64,000 bases of DNA from Dongia_B soli (GCF_034044715.1 NZ_JAXCLW010000004.1:248001-312000); one strand, 5' to 3'; counted from the first letter of the stretch, positions 37,374 to 47,166 are shown. Notes: generated by a model not told the origin, from the sequence alone. Program-made: numbers and translations.

Positions 37374-38189
37374 ATGGACAATGCGATGACCGATAAATCG
37401 AGCAAAGGCGCAAACCTGTTCGTCGCCCTCACGGGCATGCTGCCCGGACTGATGCTCTTCCTCCTCGTCCTTGTTCTGTGGGAAGTCATCATCCGCACCT
37501 TCAATGTGTCGATTTTCGTACTGCCGGCACCATCAAACATTGCTGTCTCCCTGGCAGCGAATGCCGGCGCGCTGGCCACCGCCACCCTGATCACGGCCAA
37601 AGAGGTACTGATCGGCTTTGCTTTCGCCGCGGTGGTGGGCATCACCCTAGCCTTACTTATTGTTCGTTTCCGCTTGTTCGGGCGTGCTCTATATCCGCTG
37701 ATCGTCCTTTTCCAGACCGTGCCGAAAGTTGCGCTCGCGCCCATCTTCATTTTGTGGTTCGGTTACGACCTCGCGCCCAAGATCGTTCTCATCATGGTGA
37801 TCGCCTTCTTCCCGATCACCCTCGACATGCTGGTCGGGTTGCAGTCCGTCGAGCAAAGTTTCGTCTCGCTGATGAAATCGGTTGGTGCGCGCGAAAATGA
37901 CATCATGCTGCGCGTCCGCATCCCCCACGCGATGCCTCATCTGATGGCCGGCATGAAAGTCGCGATCACCTTTAGCGTCATCGGCGCGATCGTCGGTGAA
38001 TTCGCGGGCGCCTCCGCCGGGCTTGGCTATATGATCCAGTTTGCCTCAACCCAACTCGATACGGCCCTGGTCTTTGCAGCTCTGGTGGTCGTCTCGCTGG
38101 TCGGTGTCGTCTTCTACTACGTGATTGAAATCCTCGAACGATTCCTCATCCCCTGGGCACCTAAATTCGATGCGGTGAACCGCGCTTGA
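37374..38189 (+). CDS. ABC importer permease (SsuC/TauC family)
   Basis: A 271-residue permease with six hydrophobic segments and the coupling loop LMKSVGARENDIMLRVRIPHAMPHLMAG. The NVSIFVLPAPSNIAVSL entry is typical of the nitrate/sulfonate/thiamine-precursor type permeases. It starts seven bases after the ATPase stop; a second ATG nine bases further in is also possible. Confidence 0.9.
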   Translation: MDNAMTDKSSKGANLFVALTGMLPGLMLFLLVLVLWEVIIRTFNVSIFVLPAPSNIAVSLAANAGALATATLITAKEVLIGFAFAAVVGITLALLIVRFRLFGRALYPLIVLFQTVPKVALAPIFILWFGYDLAPKIVLIMVIAFFPITLDMLVGLQSVEQSFVSLMKSVGARENDIMLRVRIPHAMPHLMAGMKVAITFSVIGAIVGEFAGASAGLGYMIQFASTQLDTALVFAALVVVSLVGVVFYYVIEILERFLIPWAPKFDAVNRA

Positions 38190-38225
38190 TCTCTTCTGCA
38201 ATCATAATAAAACGGGAGGTACAAT

Positions 38226-39242
38226 ATGTTGCGTCGTCATTTTTCAACCGGGCTTTTTGCCTTCAGCCTGATGGCGACGGCCTTCAGCGGCAGCCTGATC
38301 GGCAGCAAGCCGGCCGCCGCGGCCGATGACGTCAAAGTCCAGCTGGACTGGGTGGTCCGCGGCGATCATGCGATGTTCTTCGTCGCAAAGGAAAAGGGAT
38401 ATTTCGCTGCGAACGGCATCAACATCACGGAGATCCGCAAGGGCACCGGAACGCCCGACGCACTGCGCCTGGTCGCCAATGGCAATGCCGATTTCGGTTT
38501 CGGTGATCTGCCGACTTTGGCCGTGACCCGTTCACAAGGCTTGCCGGTTGTCGCCATTGTCGCTGTCAATCAGCGCAGTCCGCTCGCCATGATCTCGCTG
38601 GCCAAGCACAAGACGCTGAATAAACCAGCCGATCTCAAAGGGCTGAATATCGGCATTCATCCGGCCGGTTCGACTTACATCTTCTTCAAAGCACTGCTCT
38701 CGGCCAATGGGATGAGCGAAAGCGATGTCACCAAGAGCTCGGTCTCGCCGCCATACGAGAACTATCTCCTGCTCGGCCGCGTCGATGCCGTGCCCGGTTA
38801 TATCGATGCCGAGGTGCCGGAGCTGGAAGCCAAGGCCGGCGGCAAGGGATCGCTCAGCATCATGCTCGGATCGAAATTCGGCTATGACATCTATGGTTCC
38901 GGTGTCTTCACGTCGGAGAAGATCGCCAAGGAAAAGCCGGATCTCGCGAAGCGTTTCGTCGCGGCCTATATGAAAGCCTTCCAGGATGTGGTGAAAGATC
39001 CGAAGGGTGCGGTGGCCATCATCGCCAAAGCCAATCCCGAATATGCCGGCAAGGAAGAGGTGCTGGAAAAGCAGCTCCAAGCCGATATCACCACCACCTT
39101 CTCTTCCCCCGATGGCAAGACGCCCCTTGGCGGCATGACGAAAGAAGAATGGACCAAAACCATCGATATCCTGCAGCAACAGGGTGCGCTGAAGCAGCCG
39201 GTTGCCGTGGATAGCGTCTATACCGATGCCTTTCTGAAGTAG
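38226..39242 (+). CDS. NMT1/THI5-like periplasmic binding protein
   Basis: A 338-residue binding protein with a signal peptide (cleavage near PAAAADD). The mature N-terminus KVQLDWVVRGDHAMFFVAKEKGYF and the GTGTPDALRLVANGNADFGFGD block are the NMT1/THI5-like pattern. Relatives bind thiamine pyrimidine precursors, riboflavin or similar heterocycles, and eukaryotic THI5 itself binds PLP. A B6-type pyridine is therefore a reasonable ligand in this setting, by inference. An AAACGGGAGG ribosome site precedes the ATG. Confidence 0.87.
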   Translation: MLRRHFSTGLFAFSLMATAFSGSLIGSKPAAAADDVKVQLDWVVRGDHAMFFVAKEKGYFAANGINITEIRKGTGTPDALRLVANGNADFGFGDLPTLAVTRSQGLPVVAIVAVNQRSPLAMISLAKHKTLNKPADLKGLNIGIHPAGSTYIFFKALLSANGMSESDVTKSSVSPPYENYLLLGRVDAVPGYIDAEVPELEAKAGGKGSLSIMLGSKFGYDIYGSGVFTSEKIAKEKPDLAKRFVAAYMKAFQDVVKDPKGAVAIIAKANPEYAGKEEVLEKQLQADITTTFSSPDGKTPLGGMTKEEWTKTIDILQQQGALKQPVAVDSVYTDAFLK

Positions 39243-39254
39243 AATAACGATTGC

Positions 39255-39282
39255 AAGGGCTGCCCTCGCCAAGGCAGCCCTT
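39255..39282. other. hairpin between binding-protein and GMC genes
   Basis: AAGGGCTGCC (39255-39264) pairs perfectly with GGCAGCCCTT (39273-39282), loop of eight bases, 12 bases after the stop at 39242. Only two Ts close the stem, so termination would be partial; the GMC gene 53 bases on may be read through. Confidence 0.65.
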
Positions 39283-39334
39283 CCGCATTGATCTGCAGCA
39301 GCAGAACAATGAATGGGTTGGGGGCAAGGTGATT

Positions 39335-40951
39335 ATGGCCGCAGATAGAACTTACGATTATGTCATCGTCGGCGCCGGTTCCGCCGGTTGCACCTTGGCC
39401 AATCGACTCTCAGCCGATCCGGCCGTCAAGGTTCTCATTCTCGAAGCGGGTGGCTGGGATCGCGATCCCTGGATTCACATTCCCCTCGGCTGGGGCAAGA
39501 TCCTGCAAAAGCGGTTGCACGACTGGATGTATTTCTGCGAGCCGGAAGACAATGTCGGCGGCCGTCGCGTCGAATGCGCTCGCGGCAAGGTGGTCGGCGG
39601 CTCCTCCTCGACCAACGCCATGGCCTATGTGCGTGGCAACCGTGCCGATTACGATCGTTGGGCAGCCAGCGGGTTGACCGATTGGGGCTATGAGTCCGTC
39701 CTGCCTTATTTCCGCAAACAGGAGCATTGGGAAGGCGGCGCCAATGCCTTTCGCGGCGGCGACGGACCGCTTTCGACTCAGACTTGCAAATACCAGGATC
39801 CATTGATCCAAGCCTATGCCGAAGCGGCAAAAAGCGCCGGGCATGGCTGGACCGACGATTATAACGGCGCGCAACAGGAGGGTTTTTCCCGCCTCCAGAT
39901 GACGATCGGAAATGGGCGTCGCAGCAGCGGAGCGACGGCCTATCTGCGGCCGGCGCTCAAACGCGCCAATCTATCGATCGAAGTCAATGCCCACGCCACG
40001 CGGATCCTGTTTGAAGGGCAGCGAGCGACCGGCATTGAATACCATCAGAACGGCATCACACACACTGTACGCGCAGCGCGCGAGGTCATCCTCGCCGGTG
40101 GGGTCATCAATTCGCCGCAATTGCTGACCTTGTCCGGCATTGCCGATCCGGTCGACCTGAACCGTTTGGGCGTACCCATCAAAGCCGCCTTGCCGGGCGT
40201 CGGTCGGAATTTGCAGGATCATGTCTCGGTCATCCTGATGTATCACCGAAAGGAGCCTGGCCCCTTCCACCGCATGATGCGCTATGATCGTATCGGCCGG
40301 GAATTGGTCAAGGCGTATCTGTTCGGAACGGGCTTTGCCGCCGATGTCCCCGGCGGCATTACCGCTTTTCTAAAAAGCCAAGCGGATAAGCCAGTGCCCG
40401 ATATCCAATTTCTGCTGACCGCCGCACCGCTGGGTGCCTGGCCCTATTTCTCACCCTTCAAGGCACCCTTCACCGACGGCTTTGCCTGCCGTATCGTCAT
40501 GCTGCATCCCGAGAGCCGGGGGCGGGTCAGCATCGCGTCTGCCGATCCCCTTGCCGCGCCGAAAATCCACCAGAACTTCCTCTCGACCGCGGAGGATTGG
40601 CGGGTCTTGCGAACAGGTGTCAAATTCGCCCGCGAAATCGCGGCACAACCGGCCATGGCTCCCTTCATCGCCCGCGAGATTGCGCCCGGCCTCGACAAGA
40701 CATCGGATGCAGATATCGACGCACATATCCGCAACACATCGATCACCGTCCATCATCCGATCGGCACCTGCAAGATGGGCACCGGCAGCGATGAATTTGC
40801 CGTTGTCGATCAGCAAGCACGCGTGCTTGGCGTGGAGGCATTAAGGGTGGTGGATGCTTCCGTCATGCCGGATCTGCCCAGCGGCAATATCAATGCCGCT
40901 GTGGTCATGATCGCCGAAAAGATCGCGGATACGATCCGCGTGCAGAAATGA
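39335..40951 (+). CDS. GMC-family FAD oxidoreductase (candidate 4-pyridoxate dehydrogenase)
   Basis: A 538-residue glucose-methanol-choline flavoenzyme, intact. The FAD motif is VIVGAGSAGCTLANRL (about 9-24), followed by the flavin loop GKVVGGSSSTNAMAYVRG and the C-terminal active site HHPIGTCKMGTG and DASVMPDLPSGNINAAV. Relatives include choline and alcohol dehydrogenases. The B6 pathway needs an FAD enzyme that oxidises 4-pyridoxate to FHMPC and no other candidate is present in the window, which makes this gene the suspect; a general alcohol dehydrogenase remains possible. ATG 39335 has AAGG five bases upstream. Confidence 0.8.
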   Translation: MAADRTYDYVIVGAGSAGCTLANRLSADPAVKVLILEAGGWDRDPWIHIPLGWGKILQKRLHDWMYFCEPEDNVGGRRVECARGKVVGGSSSTNAMAYVRGNRADYDRWAASGLTDWGYESVLPYFRKQEHWEGGANAFRGGDGPLSTQTCKYQDPLIQAYAEAAKSAGHGWTDDYNGAQQEGFSRLQMTIGNGRRSSGATAYLRPALKRANLSIEVNAHATRILFEGQRATGIEYHQNGITHTVRAAREVILAGGVINSPQLLTLSGIADPVDLNRLGVPIKAALPGVGRNLQDHVSVILMYHRKEPGPFHRMMRYDRIGRELVKAYLFGTGFAADVPGGITAFLKSQADKPVPDIQFLLTAAPLGAWPYFSPFKAPFTDGFACRIVMLHPESRGRVSIASADPLAAPKIHQNFLSTAEDWRVLRTGVKFAREIAAQPAMAPFIAREIAPGLDKTSDADIDAHIRNTSITVHHPIGTCKMGTGSDEFAVVDQQARVLGVEALRVVDASVMPDLPSGNINAAVVMIAEKIADTIRVQK

Positions 40952-40987
40952 GAAGGGGCCCGAAAGCCACCGCCTCACCTGTCCGGA

Positions 40988-41785
40988 TCACTGCCCTCTC
41001 GGCAGAAAATCCGTGATTACCTTGACGACATCTTGCGGTGCTTCCGTCAAGATCGAGTGACGCAGACGCGGAAAAATATGTAGCTTTGATCCTGCGATCC
41101 GCTCATGCATCAGCTTGGCCATGCGTGGGTTAGAGCCGATATCATTCTCCGCCGTCGCCACCAGGGTCGGAACTTTGATTTCATGCAACCGGTCCGCCAG
41201 ATCGCCCGTCGCCAGAACGCGGTAGGCCGCCGCATAGGCCTTGGGATCGTTCTCCCGGCTGCGCTTGGCATAGGCGGCGATGATATCGGGATTGGCCGCG
41301 CGGAATTCATCCGTGAACCAGCGGCTCACCGAATTTTCAAAATGCTGCCCCGGAATGCCGTTGGCGACGATGTCCAAACGATTGAGCACGCGCTTCTTTT
41401 CTTCCTCAGTCCGTCCCGCCACCGTGCTGAGGAGGATCAGATGATCGACCATCTCTGGATGTGCCAGTGCAAATCCCTGGACGACCAAGCCACCAAGGGA
41501 GAATCCTGCCAGATGGAAACGGTCGATCTTCAGATGCCGCACCAGGTCGTGAACATCCGCGACAAAATCCTCCAGCTCATATGGCCCGGGCAGTTTTTCG
41601 GACTGGCCATGGCCGCGCAGATCGCAGCGCAGGACCGTATAGCCTTCGATGAGGCTGGGGGCGACACGGTTCCAATCGTTGAGCGAGCCGCCGACGCCGT
41701 GGATGAGGAGTATGACAGGTCCTTTTCCTTCGAGGCGATATCTAACCCGTAATTTACTGAGCGTCGCAAATTGATCTGTATCCAC
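40988..41785 (-). CDS. alpha/beta hydrolase, paralogue A
   Basis: A 265-residue alpha/beta hydrolase of the enol-lactonase/RutD-like type. The oxyanion motif is IHGVGGSLNDW, the DLRGHGQSE turn follows, the nucleophile elbow is GFSLGG, the acid is in ENDIGSN and the catalytic His in LRHSI. It shares about the same architecture as the proteins at 51056 and the fragment at 63569. It lies 20 bases or so downstream of the Pot-like ATPase gene on the same strand and is probably the last gene of that operon. Confidence 0.85.
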   Translation of the reverse strand: MDTDQFATLSKLRVRYRLEGKGPVILLIHGVGGSLNDWNRVAPSLIEGYTVLRCDLRGHGQSEKLPGPYELEDFVADVHDLVRHLKIDRFHLAGFSLGGLVVQGFALAHPEMVDHLILLSTVAGRTEEEKKRVLNRLDIVANGIPGQHFENSVSRWFTDEFRAANPDIIAAYAKRSRENDPKAYAAAYRVLATGDLADRLHEIKVPTLVATAENDIGSNPRMAKLMHERIAGSKLHIFPRLRHSILTEAPQDVVKVITDFLPRGQ

Positions 41786-41804
41786 GTACTTCCTCCGTCC
41801 TGGC

Positions 41805-42908
41805 TCAGTTCGACGCTGCGCGATGGTTCAAGGCATTCGCATCGGCACAGTTCCAGGTAACGCAGACCTCTTCCCCGATGTTCATGCTGGGCTCTTCGAC
41901 CTGCTGTGCATGCTGCAAAGCAACCACTTCGTCTCCATTGGCCGTTCGCAAAACGCATTTGCGTGACTGCCCGAGATAGATAAGGTCGGTCAATGTTCCG
42001 CTCACGCAATTTTCCGGTTTCTTGTCCCGGCCGCGATAGAGGAAAAGCCGTTCGGGCCGTACCGCCAGTGTCGCTTTGTCGCCCACCTGAAGCGATGCAT
42101 TATTGAAGGCGCCAAGCTGGCCGTAAGGCGTTTCCATGAAACACCTGCCATCCGATATCCCAGAAACCGTGCCATGGAAGAAATTCGATTCACCCAGGAA
42201 GCCGGCGACGAAAGCAGTCGAGGGACGTTCGTACAGATCCTTCGCGCTGCCGAGCTGCTCGATTTTTCCCTCATTGAAAACCGCGATCCGGTCGCTCATG
42301 ACCAAGGCTTCTTCCTGGTCATGGGTCACATAGAGAATCGAAATGCCCAGCTCCCGATGGAGCCGAGTGATTTCGAGCTGCATCTGGACGCGCAACTTCT
42401 TATCAAGCGCACCCAAAGGTTCATCCATCAGCAGCAGAGGCGGCTCAAAGACGATGGCCCGGCCGAGCGCCACGCGCTGCTGCTGCCCGCCGGAAAGCTG
42501 ATGGGGGTAGCGATCGCCCATATTTGGCAAACCGATCAGCTCCAGCGTCTTGGCAATCCGCCGTTTGCGTTCGGCGGCATCGATCCCCCGCATTTCCAGC
42601 GGAAAGCCGATATTGCCGGCCACCGTCATATGGGGAAACAGCGCATAGTTCTGGAACACCATGCCGATATTTCTTTTATAGGGCGGCAGTGGATCGACTG
42701 CCTGCCCGTTCAGGAGGATTTTCCCCTCGGTCGGCATCTGCAAACCGGCGATCATCGCCAGTGTCGTGGTCTTGCCCGATCCCGATGGCCCCAGGAATGT
42801 CAGGAACTCGCCGTTATGCAGCGTCAGATCCACGCCTTCCACGGCCACGGCAGAGCCATATACTTTCCGCACGCCGACGAGCTCGAGTATGGATTTTGTA
42901 TTCGACAT
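41805..42908 (-). CDS. PotA-like ABC importer ATPase, second system
   Basis: A 367-residue ATPase. Walker A GPSGSGKTT, signature LSGGQQQRVALGRAIV, Walker B LLLMDEPLGALD, switch VTHDQEEA, and a C-terminal TOBE domain. ATG 42908 has GGAAG seven bases upstream; an in-frame ATG at 42953, inside the end of the permease gene, is an alternative that would add 15 residues. It belongs to a binding protein - permease - permease - ATPase operon distinct from the one at 5344-9448. Confidence 0.9.
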   Translation of the reverse strand: MSNTKSILELVGVRKVYGSAVAVEGVDLTLHNGEFLTFLGPSGSGKTTTLAMIAGLQMPTEGKILLNGQAVDPLPPYKRNIGMVFQNYALFPHMTVAGNIGFPLEMRGIDAAERKRRIAKTLELIGLPNMGDRYPHQLSGGQQQRVALGRAIVFEPPLLLMDEPLGALDKKLRVQMQLEITRLHRELGISILYVTHDQEEALVMSDRIAVFNEGKIEQLGSAKDLYERPSTAFVAGFLGESNFFHGTVSGISDGRCFMETPYGQLGAFNNASLQVGDKATLAVRPERLFLYRGRDKKPENCVSGTLTDLIYLGQSRKCVLRTANGDEVVALQHAQQVEEPSMNIGEEVCVTWNCADANALNHRAASN

Positions 42909-42945
42909 TTCCCGGCTTCCATCCTGACTGATCACCTTCGGCACC

Positions 42946-43767
42946 TTATTCATCGACTTCTTTCTTTACCTTTCGCGCCGCGGCACGCTCGCTCAACAAG
43001 GCAAGCAGCGAGAAACAGAACAACAATGTGGCAATCGCGGCGATGGTCGGATCGACGGAGCCGCGGATATTCGACCACATCTGAACCGTCACGGGCCTGA
43101 CGACCGGCGTGCTGATGAACATCGAGACGACGAGCTCGTCGAAGGAAACCACCATCGAAAACAGCATGCCGGACAGGACTGCCGGGAAGATCAGCGGAAA
43201 GGTGATACGCCGGAAGCAACGCAGCGGCGAAGCACCCAATGTCAAGGCGGCATCTTCCAGTCTTTTATCGATCACAGCCAGCGAGCCCGAAACTGTCATC
43301 ACGACATAAGGAATTGCCAGGATCGTATGGGCGATAATCAAGCCAAGGAGATTTCCATAAAGGCCCAGCGCACGGAAAACACCGAAAATACCGACGGCAA
43401 CGATGATGACTGGCACGATCATCGGTGACAGAAGCAGGCCCATCACTATCTGCTTGCCGATAAAATTCGATCGCGCCAGGCCATAGGCGGCGGCCGTCCC
43501 CAAGCTCGTCGCCAGGATCGAGGTTGGGATCAAGACCTTGATACTGGTGATCAGGGAGTTGAACCAGGCGGGGTTGGTGAAGAGGTTGTTATACCACTGC
43601 ATCGAAAAGCCCGGCGGGGGAAAGGTCAGGAAGGGCGCCGAGCTGAAGGAAATGACCAGAACAACGATCAGCGGTGCGACAAGATAGATCACGGCAAAAG
43701 TACAGATTGCCAACCTCAGTCGGGACCACATGCGGCCGGATGAGAATGGAGCCCCCATATTGATCAC
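42946..43767 (-). CDS. PotC-like ABC permease, second system
   Basis: A 273-residue permease with six hydrophobic stretches and a recognisable EAA loop (LEDAALTLGASPLRCFRRITF). The periplasmic FTFPPPGFSMQWY-like region after helix 1 is typical of PotC/YdcV types. Its start overlaps the stop of the companion permease by four bases. Confidence 0.9.
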   Translation of the reverse strand: MINMGAPFSSGRMWSRLRLAICTFAVIYLVAPLIVVLVISFSSAPFLTFPPPGFSMQWYNNLFTNPAWFNSLITSIKVLIPTSILATSLGTAAAYGLARSNFIGKQIVMGLLLSPMIVPVIIVAVGIFGVFRALGLYGNLLGLIIAHTILAIPYVVMTVSGSLAVIDKRLEDAALTLGASPLRCFRRITFPLIFPAVLSGMLFSMVVSFDELVVSMFISTPVVRPVTVQMWSNIRGSVDPTIAAIATLLFCFSLLALLSERAAARKVKKEVDE

Positions 43768-44606
43768 CGTCCCCAGGCTGTCTTAACGCCGATGATACGG
43801 TGGACAACGCCAAGACAGATTGCAGTCGCCACCAGAAGTAGGACGGCAAGCGCGCCGGCCATGCCCCAGTTCCCCGAAGTCGAAATTTGCCGTTCGATCA
43901 GCTGCGCGATCATCAGATCGGCCGGTCCTCCCAGCAAAGCCGGGGTGATGTAATAGCCGAGGGAGCTGACGAAGACGAGCGTCCCGCCGCTGACCAGACC
44001 CGGTAATGTCAATGGCAGATAGATCCGGAAGAAATTGCGGACGGGCGGTGCGCCTAAGGTCGCCGCCGCAAAGGAATAGTTCCGATCGATGCGCAACATC
44101 ACGGAAAAAAGCGGAAAGATCAGGAAGGGCAGCAGGACCTGCACCATACCGATATAAACACCGATTCTGTTATAGATCAGCGCGACCGGCTCCGTTATCA
44201 CGCCCAGTGTCAGCAGAGTCTGATTGATCAACCCGGTTTTCTGCAGCAGAACCATCCAAGCGAAAGTCCGGACCAGCAAGCTGGTCCAGAACGGAATGAG
44301 GACGACGAAGATGAGCAGTCGGCGCGCGCGCTTGCTGCAATGCGCCATGGTATAGGCAACCGGATATCCGATAACGGCGCACCAGAAAGTCGTTCCAGCA
44401 CTGATCGTGAAGGTATTCAGAAGAACCTTCAGATAGACAAGGCGCCCCAGGACAGCTTCGTAATTCTGGATCCCCCATTTCGGACGCGAGAAACTGTCGA
44501 TAAGAAGCCACGAGACGGGATAGAAAAAGAAGCAAAGAATCACGACGATGGCCGGTACGATCAGCCAGGCATTCCTGCTCATTGGACTTTTCGCGACTGA
44601 ACTCAT
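43764..44606 (-). CDS. PotB-like ABC permease, second system
   Basis: A 280-residue permease with six membrane segments. The coupling loop is weaker than usual: SFAAATLGAPPVRNFFRIYLPL replaces the EAA consensus at its first position. It follows the binding-protein gene across a 138-base gap holding a hairpin. Confidence 0.9.
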   Translation of the reverse strand: MSSVAKSPMSRNAWLIVPAIVVILCFFFYPVSWLLIDSFSRPKWGIQNYEAVLGRLVYLKVLLNTFTISAGTTFWCAVIGYPVAYTMAHCSKRARRLLIFVVLIPFWTSLLVRTFAWMVLLQKTGLINQTLLTLGVITEPVALIYNRIGVYIGMVQVLLPFLIFPLFSVMLRIDRNYSFAAATLGAPPVRNFFRIYLPLTLPGLVSGGTLVFVSSLGYYITPALLGGPADLMIAQLIERQISTSGNWGMAGALAVLLLVATAICLGVVHRIIGVKTAWGR

Positions 44607-44631
44607 CCCACGCTCTTTTGCATGACAAACC

Positions 44632-44673
44632 GCGCCCTATCCGCGAACCTCCCGGTTAACGCGGATATGGCGC
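44632..44673. other. long hairpin after the second Pot-like binding-protein gene
   Basis: Arms 44632-44645 and 44660-44673 match at 13 of 14 positions, and the intervening bases contain a further AACC/GGTT pairing. The element sits between the binding-protein stop and the first permease, as in the other importers of the window. Confidence 0.65.
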
Positions 44674-44744
44674 TTAGAATATTTCAGTCATAGGTTGGGG
44701 CACTTGCGATGCAGCGCCTCAACTACACCGTCTGGCAAGCTGGA

Positions 44745-45872
44745 TCAGGAAACCTTCCAGGCTTCCCAGCCTTCCTTCAGCTTGTCCAGATTATCACGCC
44801 AGAACTGACCATCGATCACGAAGCCCTTGCGGGCGTTGTCCGGATTGGTGGAAAGCCAAGATGCGACCTTCGGGTCGATCGACTTGAATGCTTCCGGGTT
44901 TGTCGGGGCATAAGCGATATCATTGGCGAGCTTTGCCTGGTTCTCGGCGACGGTCATCTCATCAATCAGGGCATGGGCCGCTTCGATGTTCTTGCTACCC
45001 TTCGGGATCACCAGATAGTCGATGGACTGGATATTCTGGTTCCATTCGACCGCAATCGCCGCCCCCTTATTCGCAGCGTCATAGGCACGGCCGTTCAAGA
45101 TCAGGCCGCAGCTGATTTCGCCATCGGTGAACAGCTGTTGCGACTGGGAATTCGTATCCCAGAAAATGGTATCCTTCCGGATCGTGTCCAGCTTCGCATA
45201 GGCGCGTTTCACGCCTTCATCCGTGCCGAGGACCTTATAGATCTGATCCATCGGGACCCCATCCGCCATCAAAGCGATTTCAAGCATCGCCTCGGGACCG
45301 TCGCTGCCAAGGCCGCGCGAGCCGGGGAACTTCTTCAGGTCAAACACGTCGGCCCAGGACTTCGGATGATTGCCGTCCTTAAAGACCTTCGTGCTGTAGC
45401 CGATATTGTAAGACCACACGATATCGCCGATGCCGTAATCATTCCGGTAGGCCGGGTTGATGCGGTCGGCATGTATCTTGGTAAGGTCGAGCTTCTCGAA
45501 GAGATTGTTCTGGATGCCGTTAAACAGGAATTCATGGGTGATGTCGACCACATCCCAAACCGGATCACCAGCTTCCACCATGGTGCGGAACTTCGATTCG
45601 GTCACCGGCCCGTCCTGCAGCACGGTCACACCGGTCTTCTGCTGCAGAGGGTCGCAGTAATTCGCCTTCTGGGAGTCCTGATAGGAGCCGCCCCAACTTG
45701 CGAATGTGACCGTTTTGCCTTTCAGGTCATCAGCGAGGGCCGAGAAGGGCCGTCCGATCGCCGCCGCCATCGACAAACCGCCGATTGCCGCTGCGCCGCC
45801 GAGCACCGAACGGCGTGAAAGGGACATTCGATCAAGCATCGCCGCAAGTTTATCAAGGTCTTTTGTCATCAC
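44745..45872 (-). CDS. PotD-like binding protein with Tat signal, second system
   Basis: A 375-residue solute-binding protein. Its N-terminus has a twin-arginine motif (MSLSRRSVLGGAAAIGG) ending near SALADD. Mature features TVTFASWGGSYQDSQK, WDVVDITHEFLFNG and SQSQQLFTDGEISCG fit the spermidine/putrescine-like class, in a branch often found with catabolic genes. It is the first importer gene; the LLM monooxygenase gene is 63 bases upstream on the same strand. Confidence 0.9.
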   Translation of the reverse strand: MMTKDLDKLAAMLDRMSLSRRSVLGGAAAIGGLSMAAAIGRPFSALADDLKGKTVTFASWGGSYQDSQKANYCDPLQQKTGVTVLQDGPVTESKFRTMVEAGDPVWDVVDITHEFLFNGIQNNLFEKLDLTKIHADRINPAYRNDYGIGDIVWSYNIGYSTKVFKDGNHPKSWADVFDLKKFPGSRGLGSDGPEAMLEIALMADGVPMDQIYKVLGTDEGVKRAYAKLDTIRKDTIFWDTNSQSQQLFTDGEISCGLILNGRAYDAANKGAAIAVEWNQNIQSIDYLVIPKGSKNIEAAHALIDEMTVAENQAKLANDIAYAPTNPEAFKSIDPKVASWLSTNPDNARKGFVIDGQFWRDNLDKLKEGWEAWKVS

Positions 45873-45935
45873 TCTCTCCTCCCGTTTTCAGTGACTATTT
45901 TTCAGTTCGGTAATCAAATCAGGCATACGCAAGAA

Positions 45936-46976
45936 TTATGTCGCGTAGGCCGGCATCACACGCTCGATGAAGAGCTCCAGCGAGCGGGTTACTTCCGGCC
46001 AAGGCAGGCCGGCATTGACACCGATGCACATAAGATCGACACCGGCATCCTGATAGAGCTTCAGTTTTTCGATCACGACATCGGGCGTGCCGAATAGCAG
46101 ACTTTCATGTAGGCGCTCCGGATCGTAATTCTCCGGAGCCGAGACGGTCGACAAATCAACCGGCTTTGTGAAGCCGTTTTTGACGACGCCGTTGGTTTGG
46201 AACAGGTTTTCGAAGTGACGGCCGCTCTCGATCGCATAGTCGATCGCCCGGCGCCAATTATCCGGATTGTCGTAGACGAAAGCCTGGCGCAGCATCAGGA
46301 AGCGCGGACGTGGGATGCCAGGATTGTTGGCCAGTGCTTGATTGAACTTGTCCGACAACACCCTGATTTCCGACGGTGGCCGCGACAAGGGCGTCGACAT
46401 GATATGCGCGCCGTTTTTTATCGCCCAATCATAGGTTTCCGGATCACGCGCTGCCACCCAGATCGGCGGATGCGGTTGCTGCAACGGCTTCGGCACCGAG
46501 CTGGAGGTCGGGAACTGCCAGAACTCGCCATTATGCTCATAGTCGCCTTGCCACAGCGCTTTCACGACCGGCAGCATTTCCTTCAGATAGGCAACACCCT
46601 TTTGCTGCTGAATACCGCCAGCCAGCCGGTCGAATTCATACTGATAGGCGCCGCGCGCAATGCCGAATTCCAAGCGGCCGTCACTATAGACGTCGAACAG
46701 GGCTGCTTCACCCGCCAAACGGATCGGATGCCAATAAGGCGCAACCACCGTTGCGGTGCCCAGACGGATTTTGCTGGTATTGGCAGCCCAGTTCATCAGA
46801 ATGGTAAAAGGATTGGGGGCAATGGTCATCTCGATCGTATGATGTTCGGCAGCGAAGGCCGCTTCAAAGCCACCTTGCTCCGCCATCTTCACCAATTCGA
46901 GGGCACGGTCCGCCACCGCCCGTATACTCGTCTCCGGGCTGTAGCGGGACATGTTGACCGCGATCGCGAACTTCAT
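45936..46976 (-). CDS. luciferase-like flavin-dependent monooxygenase (LLM), copy 1
   Basis: A 346-residue bacterial luciferase-like TIM-barrel monooxygenase. It has MKFAIAVNMSRY at the start, AAEHHTIEMTIAPNP near 42-56, RLGTATVVAPYWHPIRLAGE near 70-90 and SDGRLEFGIARGAYQYEF near 98-115. Such enzymes use reduced flavin supplied by a partner reductase, here probably the protein at 47167. AGGAGAATAAG precedes the ATG. Typical reactions include heterocycle ring opening (RutA-like) and Baeyer-Villiger oxidations; the substrate here is unknown. Confidence 0.87.
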   Translation of the reverse strand: MKFAIAVNMSRYSPETSIRAVADRALELVKMAEQGGFEAAFAAEHHTIEMTIAPNPFTILMNWAANTSKIRLGTATVVAPYWHPIRLAGEAALFDVYSDGRLEFGIARGAYQYEFDRLAGGIQQQKGVAYLKEMLPVVKALWQGDYEHNGEFWQFPTSSSVPKPLQQPHPPIWVAARDPETYDWAIKNGAHIMSTPLSRPPSEIRVLSDKFNQALANNPGIPRPRFLMLRQAFVYDNPDNWRRAIDYAIESGRHFENLFQTNGVVKNGFTKPVDLSTVSAPENYDPERLHESLLFGTPDVVIEKLKLYQDAGVDLMCIGVNAGLPWPEVTRSLELFIERVMPAYAT

Positions 46977-47166
46977 CTTATTCTCCTAATATCTGCAATC
47001 TACGGCTTGTACTTGAGACGCATCACCATGGCTGTGCGTCTCGCCGGAATAATCGGTGGCCGGCTTCAAGTACGAGAACGCGTGGATACCTTCGCCTCTG
47101 CCCAACTAGCCGAAGCCACTCTCTGTGCCTCCCTGATACTTCCGACCATGGTATGCATCGGCATGA

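Noticed and set aside
37364..37750. Antisense open frame opposite the SsuC-like permease
   Set aside because: Permease motifs on the plus strand are clear; the antisense product is arginine/threonine-rich noise.
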